This document shows, one piece after another, positions 42,161-53,497 of a DNA stretch of 64,000 nt; position 1 is the first letter of the stretch, and each line of letters starts with the position of its first letter. A model generated the notes under the pieces. It saw only the letters and a program-made list of their open reading frames with translations. It ran no database searches and was not told where the DNA came from. Position numbers and translations under genes: made by a program. This DNA is from Pseudoips prasinana (Eukaryota > Arthropoda > Insecta > Lepidoptera > Nolidae), in the NCBI GenBank assembly GCA_951640165.1, contig OX621240.1, forward strand, positions 5,406,713 to 5,470,712. Direction: 5' to 3'.

Positions 42161-42723
42161 ATAATAATAATAATAAAAATCTGTTTATTTCAAAAACCAT
42201 GCATACAATATATCACACTTAACTATGTATAATCTTGAATTAACTAAGATTTTTTTATAGTTAAGGAGTTGCGAGATAAGGGACAATTATAAAAGGGATC
42301 ATTAAGTTATTCGTTTTCGAAGTGCCGTTTAAGTACATTTGTTATATGATATTTTTTATGTCTAAAATCTTAACAACTAGTGGTTTTGGTAACTTGTTTA
42401 ATATTTCGGGTAGTAAACTAAACACTTCCACACCCTCCTACCGTACTCGTTATTACAATTTGGTGTATCAAACATTGGGAGATATGAAAGGTTACGCATA
42501 TTCTCTGGTCTTTTTGTCTAGTTTAGTTTAGGTATGAGATTACTTGTCATACCTAAACTAATCATCATAATCCCATAAAAATTATTCCAATTGCGTGTCT
42601 AAAAGATGCAGTCGATTTTATACCTTTTAAACAGTAATTACGTTATGAATTATACGAAATTCATTTTTTATTAGGTAATCAACTAATAAAATCATAAATT
42701 TATGAATCCTAACATATTTTGCG
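42161..42723. other. Probable reversed LINE 3' end then AT-rich DNA
   Basis: TCTGTTTATTTCAAAAACCA near 42180 is LINE-end-like. A 13-bp inverted repeat AGTTTAGGTATGA / TCATACCTAAACT lies at about 42526-42558. Confidence 0.35.
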
Positions 42724-43174
42724 TTAGGTGATTCGCACACTGCACCGCATCATGCAGCGTAGCGCGGGAGTGCGTGTTCTTACGTTATTTGCAAGTATCT
42801 GTGTTTGCATAGAAAACACGCGTAGTGCAACACACAGAAAACGCATTCACGCGCTGTGTTGCATATCACGTGCCTACATGCGGAGAAACATGCAACCCCG
42901 CGCGGGGGTGCGGAGTGAGATACAATGTATGGCACACCGAGCCCCGCATTACCGTGTGTGATTTTGGAAGGGCTTGACGTGTATTTGTCAGCACTCCGCC
43001 AACAGCATTGAATGAAATGAGTCAGAGGCGCAATGAATACACAAAATGCAACATCGCGCGTAAGTCCGTAAAAAATCCGCACGATGATGCAGATCTGCAC
43101 GCCCGCAAGTACGCGCGTAAATGCGTCGCCATGCAACATGCAGCGTGGTGCGTGGCAGTGTGTTAATCGCCTAA
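42724..43174. mobile_element. GC-rich DNA element with inverted ends
   Basis: Left TTAGGTGATTCGCACACTGC and right GCAGTGTGTTAATCGCCTAA are inverted, continuing imperfectly for ~37 bp. The 450-bp body is CpG-rich against an AT-rich background, with repeated GCATGCAACATGCAGCG-type motifs. No transposase frame. Confidence 0.7.
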
Positions 43175-43484
43175 AGTCATATAAAAGTAAATTGCCGACA
43201 AATAACTCGCTCGCACTTATAATGAGTAATAAACGAGTTTGTGAGCGGAAATATTAAATCTTTATATCATTAAACGTATACAATTACTGGAGTTATTAAT
43301 CAATCGGCAAACGACTAAATTTCACAACATAATTCGTCAAAACACGGCCTTCATAAGTTATTTTGAAGTTAGTAATGTGACGATAAAATATGTTTAACGA
43401 TGAAATATAATTATGATGACGGTATCTCCGTTTATTTGAGCTTAATATGTGCAAATGGTGAATGATGGTAATAATATTAATAAT
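43175..43484. other. No feature
   Basis: AT-rich; nothing recognised. Confidence 0.4.
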
Positions 43485-43740
43485 AATATCTTTGGGGTAA
43501 CTAACACACTGCCACCTGATTACAAACCAGGCAGAGCTTGTACAGACGCCAGCACATCCAGTAACCTACTGTTAATTTTTTTATACGTTTTCAACTTTAT
43601 TACTCAAGCATAAGTTTCACTTTCAATTGGGAAAATTTTACAGATTGGGGTAGCTTGATGTGCTGGGCGTCTGTACTATGCCTGCAGCTTGTAGATTTGC
43701 CCTGGTATCGAACCTACGATACCAATAGACCACACACATA
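43485..43740 (-). mobile_element. SINE split by a small MITE
   Basis: CTGATTACAAACCAGGCAGA and CTTGTAC before the insert, TATGCCTGCAGCTTG after it; the B-box region is reversed near 43700 (TGGTATCGAACCTACGATAC). Confidence 0.55.
43540..43676. mobile_element. 133-bp MITE in a SINE
   Basis: GTACAGACGCCAGCACATC and GATGTGCTGGGCGTCTGTAC are inverted (one indel). The target duplication may be TA or GTAC. Confidence 0.75.
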
Positions 43741-45061
43741 GGTTTTACCACCCACCGTTTTCTCATCTAGCAAGAGATTATTCTAATTGCTTGAGTGAAA
43801 TTTAATGTTATTGTTTATTAACTATCACACAATTTTTTGACTCATTAGATGACAACGGTTCTGTGCGTGCATTAGCCTACATAACACCCATCACAATGTA
43901 AGAAAAAACAAGATATAAAAAAATCAAAAACAAAAAGCAAAAGAAGATGAAAAAAGCAAGCCTGGTGTTTCTTTGTGGCTTTCTTCACCTAAGTAGCTAG
44001 GGAGATCCCGATCCACCTCCCGAACCCTCTCTTAGAATTCTGTCCTTTTGCTTCAGCGGTCCCCTGAGCTGTGGCCCGAACCCCAAAAGGGTGGCCTCAG
44101 GTATTAGTCGTTTAATGTATGCTACTGGTTACCTTCTGTGCTAGCCAAATGCTCATTGCCTTATTTATTTTAGGGTTTAAGGAAATAATTCTGATAAAAC
44201 TTTGTTTAAAAAAACCGACTTCAAAAACTAAAAAGTATTAAAAAAATATCTCAATAAAGATTTAATTTAAGACATCTCTTATGCAAACGCAATACCTTTA
44301 ATATGAATGAAATACTATTTTTTGTATGTGCTACCTATTAATAGGTTTGATGTCCTAGTCCTAGTAGATCTATCCTAGTGTCACATCACTATCGACTAAT
44401 ATCGACTAATATGCGTTACATATTACGTTAAAAATTAACGTAGGTATTAAAGTTACGTTACTTGCTCTGTGGAAACACAACAACAAGATTCGCGGTAAAT
44501 GTTTTGTTTACATTATGTACCCAAAGACTATTATACAGTTTATAGCAGCGTACAGTTATACTATACAGTTATTAGCTTAATACGATACGATATTTACGTA
44601 ATGATACTTTATATCTTATAGTATATATGTCTTTCATGTATAACTTTAGATTTAGATACATTTTATCGCCCTTTGTACATAATTATAATAACTGATTATT
44701 TTCTATTTCTCTCGTAAAATTTAAAGTTTTTATTGTATCCTACCATTGAAAGAAGAACACAACTATCATATCTACCTTCATAATTATCTGAAGACGTTTA
44801 AATCACGTATTAAACTTAGCTCAGTAAAGTCTTGCTTGGCAGATTGTCTTCTAATCTCGCCACTATTACAATTTCCTCTTAGCATAACCAGAAGCTGTAT
44901 GATTAAGATTAACAAGAAATAGACATCTGTATCAAGGGGGACCAGTTCCCTGATCTATGATAAACTACGTAGTTATACAATGTAACTGTATGACAACATT
45001 CTTAAAACTATATTTATTACATGACTTTTACGGTTAGCCTAGGAGGCTTTCACTGCTTCAC
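43741..45061. other. Unclassified
   Basis: A GC-rich patch at 43970-44110 (CGATCCACCTCCCGAACCCT, GTGGCCCGAACCCCAAAAGG) has no good frame and may be a retroelement scrap. AAACCGACTTCAAAAACTAA at 44212 is a common interspersed motif. Confidence 0.35.
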
Positions 45062-45170
45062 CGGACTATCCTACTAATATTATAAATTTGTGAGTTCGTG
45101 ACTGTGTGAGTGTGTATGTTTGTGACTTCTACATGTCCAAACGGCTGGAGCAATTTTAATAAGTCCCCTG
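45062..45170 (+). mobile_element. Helitron-like 5' half
   Basis: TCCTACTAATATTATAAATT to CAAACGGCTGGAGCAATTTT, then cut off. Confidence 0.6.
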
Positions 45171-45225
45171 GCGAGGCGTTGATTCCATGTTTATAAACCG
45201 ACATAATATGAAGTTTTACTTAATC
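45168..45225 (+). repeat. Dispersed 45-bp repeat
   Basis: CCCCTGGCGAGGCGTTGATT recurs at 46026 with the same downstream sequence. Confidence 0.75.
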
Positions 45226-45359
45226 ATTTGTATATGTAGTAAAAATATTAGACTTAAACTAGATAATTAAACATAATCTCTTGACAATAACTTGATACGA
45301 GCTAGCTAAATATCAATGCTATAATAAAATAAATTTTATAAATGTTTTCATACAATGTG

Positions 45360-45480
45360 TACCTAAATATCTATGTTACAAGAAATAATAATGTATACAA
45401 CTATATTACTACAAACATGTTCTGACTATTTACAAGCGCTTTTTTAAAGTCTACGTGAATAAAAACCTTTTTTATTTTAT
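45360..45480 (+). mobile_element. SINE tail
   Basis: ACAAACATGTTCTGACTATT family; see 18681-18925. Confidence 0.7.
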
Positions 45481-46129
45481 TTTATTTATAACTGGCAGTC
45501 AAACATAAATTATATTCCTTTGGCTAAAACTGACAGGGGCTTTTGATAAGCTCTTTTATTGCAATTATAAATGTTATGCTTTATGCTATTGCAGCATATT
45601 TGAACTTCAAAAAAATACCGATATTTGTTGACTGAGAGGAGCCAGCGAAAGCTCAAGTTATCTAGCAAAATAAGTAACCTTAATCCCTTCATGAATCAAG
45701 TCGAGATTCCTGAGAAACTGAGAACTGAGAACGTCCTAGTTTGAGGTTTTCTTATTTTCTACATATTCTTGAATCATATTTTATAGTACAAGATGTTCGA
45801 TTGTGGCATGGGCTGCATTTAGTAGCGAGACTTGTCAGTCAAGAATTATCTGTAGTTATAATTCAATACTCACAAACATAAATAGGAACGTATAAAACTA
45901 GAGATTGTTTGTGTACATTTTTTATAATAATATGTATATTATTTAGCACGTAACATTATTATATTTGTCTTTTTTTACCCGCTTGCACTATCACCTCGCT
46001 TTACCCTACCTCTCTAGATTTTTCGCCCCCTGGCGAGGCGTTGATTCCATGTTTACAAACTGACATGTAAAGTTTTACTTAGCAACCTGTATAACTGGAA
46101 GACATACATATATTATATGACTTGCTTGA
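45481..46129. other. Unclassified
   Basis: 45480-45545 and 46093-46160 are diverged copies of one short repeat (AACTGRCAGWGGCTTTKGATAA type). No gene. Confidence 0.4.
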
Positions 46130-46159
46130 GGCTAAACTGACAGAGGCTTTGGATAAACA

Positions 46160-46352
46160 TTTAAACAACTCATCTACCTACTATATAAAACTAAGTCGGG
46201 TTTTCCTTCCTGACGCTATAACTCCAGAACGCACGAACCGATTTCTACGGTTTTGCATTCGTTGGAAAGGTCTCGGGCTCCGTGAGGTTTATAGCAAGTT
46301 TATAGAAAATTTATAAAATTTAACGCGGGTAACACCGCGGGGCACAGCTAGT
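46160..46352 (+). mobile_element. Helitron-like 3' variant
   Basis: ATTTAACGCGGGTAACACCG then CGGGGCACAGCTAGTTAT; the 5' part is a different subfamily (CCAGAACGCACGAACCGATT). Confidence 0.55.
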
Positions 46353-46385
46353 TATACATATATATTTATATAGATATTTTTTGAC

Positions 46386-46645
46386 ATGCCTGTGGCGTGG
46401 TTGATAAATGCCTGCCTTGGACGCCGCAGGTCGTGGGTTCGATCCCCACTCAGGACAGATATTTGTGTGCATGAACATATTTGTTTGTCTTGAGTCTGGA
46501 TGTAATTATCTATATATGTATATATCTATAGAAAAGAAAAGTAGTATACATAGTATATCAGTTATCTGGTTTCCAAACTAAGCAGAGCTTGTACTAAGCT
46601 CTGCTTAATTTGGGATCAGACGACCGTTTGTGAATAATGTCTTAA
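46386..46645 (+). mobile_element. tRNA-headed SINE, full length
   Basis: GTGGCGTGGTTGATAAATGC, GTCGTGGGTTCGATCCCCAC, TTGAGTCTGGATGTAATTAT. The tail has a small inverted AAGCAGAGCTTGTAC / GTACTAAGCTCTGCTT duplication. Confidence 0.88.
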
Positions 46646-46680
46646 GATAAGTATTAAGAGTAGTAATATTATAGTATTAG

Positions 46681-46810
46681 TACATACACACGGCTACATA
46701 TCAAGCTATACATTTCCAATATAAGCTGACCTCTCATTGTATGGAAATCCTATACAACGCGAGATCAGCTTATACTGGACAATTATAGTTTGATATGCAG
46801 CCGTATGTAC
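46681..46810. mobile_element. Palindromic MITE, copy 2
   Basis: Arms 46681-46743 and 46748-46810 are ~80% inverted matches; same family as 38656-38783. Confidence 0.85.
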
Positions 46811-47327
46811 CTATTAACAGTTCTAGAGTAGTGTTACTATTTTTTTTACTCTATATTTAAATATATTTAGGTCACTATAATCTAACGGCTTAACGCAACA
46901 GATTCATGGTTTCAAGTTTAAACGGAAGTCCGTACATTGTTTGAGACAGATTCCACTATTTCTAAGTAATATGTCATGTCACTAACCATAACATTTCCTT
47001 GAATTGAAGAATTACATTAGAACTGGTTTCAACTAAGTATTATTTAACCACAAGCTAGCTGTAATACGTGATTATATTTTTATCTCTTTTTAAAATCCAT
47101 ATTTTCTGGTTTATTGTTCTTGTTTTGTGGGAGATACTGAGAATTATTTTTTCTATCTTTTCTATCAACAGTGTTTGGATGATAATCACCGAATCTATTT
47201 TATATATAAAGTTAATCTTTAAACTGCAATCATCGTTATGAAAAGCTGACTTGTCACGATCATCATTCATGACATGATGACTTTCTACATGTCATAAATG
47301 ATGTCTACTGCTGAACAAAATATATAT
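46811..47327. other. AT-rich, no feature
   Basis: Nothing recognised. Confidence 0.4.
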
Positions 47328-47425
47328 ATGTACCTAGCAATAATTATAAATTAATTACCTATATATTACTACGAACATGTTCTGACAATTTACAAGCGCT
47401 TTCTTAAAGTCTACGTGAAAAAAAA
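47328..47425 (+). mobile_element. SINE tail
   Basis: ACGAACATGTTCTGACAATT and CTTAAAGTCTACGTGAAAAA. Confidence 0.65.
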
Positions 47426-47439
47426 AAATAAAGGCCTCT

Positions 47440-47665
47440 ACAGAAGATTTTCACAAAGAAGTCCATCGTCATATGCCATGATCGCCATGCTTGGCAAACG
47501 GGTTGGCATCGTTGGCGATCCAAGTATATAAGGCGGTCATAGTACACAGGGAGACACTGCAGCCCATTGTCTGGGACATATTCCCTTAGAAAGACTTCTA
47601 CGCCACCCAAGGGATGAGATGGGGCGCTGATATTCTTTGCCGTCAGCCACACGGCAACTTAACCA
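47440..47665 (-). mobile_element. RTE 5'-head fragment
   Basis: The reverse complement starts CCGTGTGGCTGACGGCAAAG, AATATCAGCGCCCCATCTCA and includes GTGTACTATGACCGCC, matching the RTE leader. It lacks the RTE 3' tail. Confidence 0.75.
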
Positions 47666-47689
47666 TCGTTACTTGTATATTACATACTA

Positions 47690-47890
47690 GGTTCGAATCC
47701 CGGTAAGTGCAAATATTTGTGTGATGAGCACGAATATTTGTTTCTGAGTCATGGATGTTTTCTATGTATATAAGTATTTATCTATCTATATAAGTATGTA
47801 TATCGTCGCCTGGTACCCATAGTACAAGTTTTGCTTAGTTTGGGGCTAGGATGATCTATGTGACATTGTCCCTAGATATTATTATTATTA
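47690..47890 (+). mobile_element. SINE subfamily 2, 5'-truncated
   Basis: GGTTCGAATCCCGGTAAGTG then GATGAGCACGAATATTTGTT and TAGTTTGGGGCTAGGATGAT; near-identical to 57061-57300. Confidence 0.85.
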
Positions 47891-47944
47891 TAGTGATAAC
47901 GGGTAGACAAACAGCTAAAAGAGTTCTTGACTCCAAATGATAGC

Positions 47945-48085
47945 CAGCCCTAAACCGGAGAGCATGTATGAAGAATATAATGACAGTAATCGAGGCAAAA
48001 GAGGTGTGCAAAGATTGTGACAAATGGAAATCCGTTGTCTCTGCCTACCCCTCTGGAAAACAGGGGTGAGTCTATGTATGTATAT
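47945..48085 (+). pseudogene. Third-RTE-family C-terminal scrap
   Basis: CTAAACCGGAGAGCATGTAT to AACAGGGGTGAGTCTATGTA, same as 27780-27925. Confidence 0.75.
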
Positions 48086-48377
48086 ATGAATTTTCGATAA
48101 CTTTTCTAGGGAAATCAAATATTACAAAAAAAATAATACTGATTTTAAAAATTCTTTCACCTATTTGTATAGGTAAAATTCATGCCTTTACAATATATAA
48201 TATACATATGTGCCTATAATAAACCTATAAACTGTGAGTAGACTAAGATTAGGAGAAAATTCTACACCTGTTGAAATATTTCCATGGTCATGTTGAGAGG
48301 GAAGGGGAGGTATGTATGTAGGTAGGAAAGAATAGGCAGGGGTAAGACCAAAACAGGAAGGGCAAGACGTGCACTTT

Positions 48378-48425
48378 TCGGAGAAAGCTTTCGTCCAGCA
48401 GTGGACGTCTTTAGCTAATATAGCG
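48378..48425 (+). mobile_element. RTE tail scrap
   Basis: GAAAGCTTTCGTCCAGCAGT then GGACGTCTTTAGCTAATAT. Confidence 0.65.
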
Positions 48426-49559
48426 AATATTCTTCTTCAGATTATAGAAATTAAACCAATCGATATATAAAAATAAAGTATTGCAAAAAAATCATTGCAA
48501 AATTAAATTTAATGAAAACAGGCTATATATCAGCATATTAAAAAAAAAAATTAAAACATTTTTTACATAATTTATAATATTATTAATAACCACTATCTGC
48601 CAAACTGCACAGCCGTTTGTTGGCAGAAAGATCACTCCCTTATTAACTAGCGTTATGGTTATTATAACACTCTACACATATTTAAGCCTTACGGCTAAAG
48701 GTACACAATAAATAGGTTACAAATTACGAGGTAGGTTCCTCACATCATTAGTGGAATAGCCAATATGTATTAGTTATTCCACCAATGTTGCAATAAACCT
48801 TTTTAGGTAGAATTCTCTACACTTATATTTAAAAACAGTCTTAGATAATATTTCAGTTAAGGAACAAATGGATTGCATGTCGGAGGGCAGTTGAAAGGTA
48901 TTTAAACTGGTAATCAACCACATCAGACAACGCAGGGAATCAACCTTATCTGGACAAAAGGAGAGAGAAAAGAAACTATACTTTCGAGCGTTAGTAAGGG
49001 ATAAAACATTCACGCGTGATGCCCACAGTAGTCAGCAGTGCATGTAATAAATGAATGGTGATTATTTTAAGTTTTTATCGTTTTTTAAGACTGGGGGAGG
49101 CATTGTTGGTTGCCAAGTTCAGTAGACGTTAACTTACTGATTACTATAAGTATGATGCTGGTCATCTACCTTGGCCATAGTAATTTAATTTCATTGAATT
49201 CCTGTTTAGTTTGGTACTATTTAATTTGGTCTTAACCAAATGCATGTCAGCTATCCTTCTGGGTATTTTTTCCTTCTGATAATTTTATTTTTGTTTTGTT
49301 TGTTATTTATTTCACATTTTAAAATACTTAATTAAAAATAAGTATTATAGCATTCGTAAACCACTGAGGTTTGAAATTAATGCTACCCTAATGACACGTC
49401 TACATCGTTAATAAACAAACAACTTGTAAATTAATATTAAAAATAAAGTTAGAAGTTGGTAAATACATATCTAAATCATACTAAAAATAAAATTGTCATA
49501 TTTCAATGTGCTGTAGGAAATAGGACTTAAGATTTTCTATAATATTATTTCTTTGTTTC
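48426..49559. other. AT-rich, no supported gene
   Basis: A minus-strand ORF at 48774-49013 (79 aa, cysteine/leucine-rich) has no recognisable domain and may be LINE-derived. Confidence 0.35.
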
Positions 49560-49581
49560 TCCCCCCCCCCCCCCCCCCCCC
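49560..49581. repeat. Poly(C) tract, ~21 nt
   Basis: Uninterrupted C run; exact length is uncertain in any assembly. Confidence 0.9.
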
Positions 49582-50019
49582 TTATCAAAATTAAAAATAT
49601 ATATTTCTACGTTTGTGCGAAAAAATGTCTACTGGCAATTGCATCGAATTCATCAGATATTTTTTTTTGTTTACTAATCTGGACGTACACAATATTAAAT
49701 AAAAAGATAAATGTAAGTTCTTGAAGAAAGCTTAGTGTACGACCTTCTTGAACTAAACACAGCATGCAATATGTTATACATTACAAATTATAATGATATG
49801 ACGTATGCTGAATTACAAATTAAAAAAATATTATATTACGTATTCAGCAAATCTGAACTTACAATAGGACGTTATCCATGTGTTTCCTATAGTTCCTTGT
49901 ATTGGCTATCGATATACAATCGATTACAAAAAGAGGAAAGATTCTCTTCCCCTTTACTAAATCCCAACTAAAAGCCTAGCGGCTGTGGGATCAATTAACT
50001 GCGGAGGTATTTTCGATGA
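49582..50019. other. Unclassified
   Basis: A plus frame at 49735-49971 (78 aa, tyrosine-rich, no ATG at its start) is noted but unsupported. Confidence 0.3.
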
Positions 50020-50180
50020 AATGGCAACCTTCAATAAACAAGCCTATTCCTTTCTTAAAGGCTGGCAACGCACTTGCGGCTTCTCTGGTGTTGCGAGTCC
50101 ATGTACGGCGGTCGTCAAATACCATAGTTAGCATCAGATGACCCGCTCGCTCATTAGCCGTGCTATTATATCAAAAAAAA
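50020..50180 (+). mobile_element. Retroposon 'G' 3' end
   Basis: AAGGCTGGCAACGCACTTGC, GGTGTTGCGAGTCCATGTAC and TTATATCAAAAAAAATAAAA. Confidence 0.75.
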
Positions 50181-50299
50181 TAAAAATTGCTGAATATTTT
50201 TTGTATCGAAATGGTTTATTGGATTACAGTTTACAATATTATGAGGCTGCCCCAAGTAAGTTATCAAATACTTGTGTTGGGGCTACCTTTTCGATAGTT

Positions 50300-50550
50300 A
50301 CTTACTTATGGACAGTACCCTAGTTTCAGAGTCGTTCAAGCCGCCCATTAGGCCTCTGAAATGTCTTAACGACTGTTGCTTTAATGGCTACAACCGGGAC
50401 CTACTGCTTAACCTGCCCTCCAAACCACGGAAACGCTCACAAATTAAACCAATTTGGCGGTCACCCATCTATGGACTGACCCCGAGCCTAGTTGCTTGAC
50501 TTCGCCAATTACTTACGGACCGGTGAGAGCATCTGGCTATGAGTGGGATT
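50300..50550 (-). mobile_element. 5S-derived SINE
   Basis: CAGTACCCTAGTTTCAGAGT to GACCGGTGAGAGCATCTGGC; reversed 5S block GGTCACCCATCTATGGACTG. Confidence 0.82.
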
Positions 50551-50734
50551 TTTTTTATTGGATAATTACAAGTGCCTACGCATGATAAGAAAATAAGTAT
50601 TCATAAAGTTACTTCGCTAAAATTAGTTTCCACTATAAAAATCTATATTTATATCTTGTAAAAAACGTACACAAGGCTTTATAGGCCCTCTTATACAAGT
50701 TCTTTACTTAAAACTATACCACATAGTTTTCAAT

Positions 50735-50910
50735 AGCCGCGCGAGTGAACTCGCCTCTAAACTTGACAATCATCCAGTCGGTTTACTACCGCGTGCGCAG
50801 GCGCACGTCAACTCGGTCCGAACATGTGTGCGTGTTTGTGCAGTGAATGAAGTGTCTGTGAAAAGTAATAAGGATTATTATTATTTTTTTAATTTGGAGA
50901 TTTAAAAAGG
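50735..50910 (+). promoter_or_regulatory. Candidate host promoter and 5' UTR exon
   Basis: A CpG-rich island in AT-rich DNA with TGCGCAGGCGCA (50794-50805), one mismatch from the NRF-1/Ewg-type palindrome. It is followed by TGTGCAGTGAATG (about 50838, initiator-like) and a consensus splice donor AAAAAG|GTGAGT at 50909/50910. No ATG-led frame, so it would be a non-coding first exon of a gene extending beyond the window or hidden in it. Motif-based inference. Confidence 0.35.
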
Positions 50911-51224
50911 TGAGTTTTCATTACACGCTTCTTTCGTGAGCCGTGAAAAAAGATGTGTTTAGTTTACCGTTTTAGTTTCGTGCAGAAACGGGAATGGAAC
51001 CTGGATTTGTGCGATGATGTCAACCATTAGATTCGCACTTAGTTTAAAAGAAAATATCAAAGATTACATTGGCTACTTAGTGATTGTATGTTGGAATCTT
51101 TTTCTAATGTTACAGTTTTGGTGTAGTAACCTACTTACCTTTTTATATATTTTTATTCAAGATCTTTATTATCTGTATTGCTGTGATTGTTATCAAGATA
51201 ATAATATCAACAAAAGCCTCTACT
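50911..51224. other. No feature
   Basis: AT-rich, would be the first intron if the promoter call is right. Confidence 0.3.
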
Positions 51225-51330
51225 TTTTTAACCCACTTCAAAAGGAGGAGGTTCTCAAGTTCACTGGTATTTTTTTTTGTATGTACACAGATTACCCGAA
51301 GATTTATGATCCGATTTACGTGATTCTTCT
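51225..51330 (+). repeat. Dispersed AACCCACTTCAAAAGGAGGA repeat
   Basis: A motif common between lepidopteran genes; partner scrap at 44212. Confidence 0.5.
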
Positions 51331-51713
51331 TTAGTTTGGTGCGGAATAGTTGCCATTTGGTCCCATTAATATTTTACATAGTTTGGGTCAATAGTTTTAA
51401 TTTTTTGATATCAACAATAGGCTCTACTTTTGTTTGATTTATCTATTAACTTATAGACAACTTAGAACTATTGCTGAGTCAACCTTGGTTGTGAAAGTTT
51501 AGTCATCCGATTAATTAAGTATAACACAGCTAATTAAGTAATAAAAAAAATTAAATATAAGTTTTACTGCAGTATAAATGCCGGAACCAAAAACACTTTC
51601 TCATTTATAAACAAATGAACATCAATAGTTTTTTAAAATCTTATCACATTAACACTCTTCTAAAAATTTTCACTCGAAGATATTTTTCGAATAGAATAGA
51701 ATAGAATTCTTTT
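51331..51713. other. No feature
   Basis: AT-rich. Confidence 0.4.
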
Positions 51714-51723
51714 TACATACATA

Positions 51724-52137
51724 CATACATAGACTCACGCCTGTTTCCCAGAGGGGTAGGCAGAGACAACGGATTTCCATTTGTCACGATCTTTGCATAC
51801 TTCTTTTGCCTCGATTACTGACATTATATTCTTCATACATGCTCGCCGGTTTAGGGTACTTCTGACCTGCCCTTTCTTGAGAACATCTCCAATTTGGTCA
51901 GAGAATGTTCGACGTGGTCTTCCCCTTCCGGTTGTCCCATTCACACAGGCCAGGTATACTTCTTTTGTCAATCTTCTTTCATTCATCCTTTCTAAATGGC
52001 CAAACCATCTCAGCATGCCTTTTTCAATCTTTGTGACTACATCCTCTTTCACACCACAACGCTCTCTTACATCAGTATTTCGAATTCTGTCTCTCAAAGT
52101 CACACCACACATACGTGTGTTACTCTTTTTATTGTGC
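51724..52137 (-). pseudogene. Third RTE-like family: longest C-terminal copy
   Basis: Minus-strand frame of ~130 codons reads [60 protein letters not shown] and ends [13 protein letters not shown], followed by a (TATG)n tail. The LRDRIRN, GHLERM and GRGRPRRT motifs correspond position by position with the C-terminus of the 21-kb RTE, but the family is distinct. The frame is open over this whole remnant; the reverse-transcriptase and endonuclease domains are gone. Confidence 0.8.
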
Positions 52138-52157
52138 ACATTCACACACGATAAATA

Positions 52158-52770
52158 AATTTGACGCAAATATCACAATCTTGTACAATGGGTGGTTTGT
52201 CATTTACAACTATACTAGCTGTGACCCGCTGTATTACCCCGCGTTAAACCTTTTAATTTTTACTCGGATATAAGCTATTTTACTACAATGTTTCATCAAA
52301 ATCCGTTCAGTAGTTTTTGCGTGAAACAGTAACAAACATCCATACTCACAAACTTGCGCATGTATAGTATTAAATAGCATTATCGTATCTAAACTTGTAT
52401 GCATTTCCTTAATAAATCTTTCTTCTTCCCTTTTCGTATGGACATTGATTACTCTAGAGTCAGAGTGACGATTGTAGTCTAACGACAACAACCGGGACCG
52501 ACAGCTTAACAGGATACTTAACGTTAAGCTGTCGGTCCCGGTTATTGTCGTTAGACTACAATCGTCAAGCCATTTCGGAGGCCTACTGTGCGGCTTGAAC
52601 AACTCTGACTCTAGGGTAACTGACGGATTTTGATGAAACTTTGTAGTAAAATAGCTTATATATCCGAGTAAAAACTAAAAAGTTTAACGCGGGGAATACA
52701 GCGGGTCACAGCTAGTATAGTTATAAATGACAAACCACCCATTGTACAAGATTGTGATATTTCTGTCAAA
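52158..52770. repeat. Composite palindrome of Helitron-like and 5S-SINE pieces
   Basis: Outer arms 52158-52305 and 52624-52770 are inverted Helitron-like halves. The inner arms (5S-SINE distal parts) meet at about 52511-52527, where CGACAGCTTAAC and GTTAAGCTGTCG face each other. One inner arm lacks ~40 bp. Confidence 0.88.
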
Positions 52771-52811
52771 TGAATTTATCCTGTGTGAATGTGCACAATA
52801 AAAAGAATTCT

Positions 52812-53035
52812 ACCGACAGCTTAACGTTAAGTATCCTGTTAAGCTGTCGGTCCCGGTTGTTGTCGTTAGACTACAATCGTCAAGCCATGTCGGAGACCTA
52901 CTATGCACGAAGCACTCCAACAATATTCATAAATTAAGCCATTTTGGCGGTCACCCATCTTTAGAATGACCGCGTGCCAAGGTGCTTTACCGCACCGACT
53001 TACGGTGTTTGCAGCTGGCCATGAGCAAGTCACAT
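52812..53035 (-). mobile_element. 5S-derived SINE
   Basis: Contains a further ACCGACAGCTTAACGTTAAG echo of the palindrome centre, then GGTCACCCATCTTTAGAATG. Confidence 0.75.
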
Positions 53036-53290
53036 ATTTTAGAGTGTTTTTATGGGTTTATGAAAGAGGCTGTCATAAAAACATTTATTTATTTTAAAAA
53101 ATTTATCCTTGGAAAAAACATTATAAAAAAAATTTAGAAAATTTGTTACTAACACAGTGGAGCCTATGTTGTTCTCAAATAAAGAATTATTATTATTATA
53201 AATATCACTAGCTACAAAAAAATTGCTAAGAATCAGCGAAGCCTTTCTGAAGGAATTTGCAGACAAACACTGTGACGCGGCAAATTTATA
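53036..53290. other. No feature
   Basis: AT-rich. Confidence 0.4.
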
Positions 53291-53478
53291 TCACACTAAC
53301 ATTATAAAGACGAAAGTTAGTGAGTGTATATGTATGTTACTCTTTCACGTAAAAACTACCGAACGGATTTTGATGAAACTTTGTAATAACATAGTGTTAT
53401 AGCCTATATATCCTAGTAATATATAGGCTATAATTTATAAAGTTTATCTCGGGTAAAATCGCGGGGCAAAGCTAGTAT
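53291..53478 (+). mobile_element. Helitron-like repeat, full layout
   Basis: CACTAACATTATAAAGACGA, ACTACCGAACGGATTTTGAT, GCGGGGCAAAGCTAGTA. Confidence 0.72.
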
Positions 53479-53497
53479 TAGATAAAGATACATAAAA

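Noticed and set aside
42728..43139. 77-aa and 119-aa ORFs
   Set aside because: Open frames caused by high GC inside an inverted-end element; composition rich in R, H, C with no domain.
49735..49971. 78-aa ORF as a gene
   Set aside because: No ATG at the open-frame start, no splice or promoter context, AT-driven composition.
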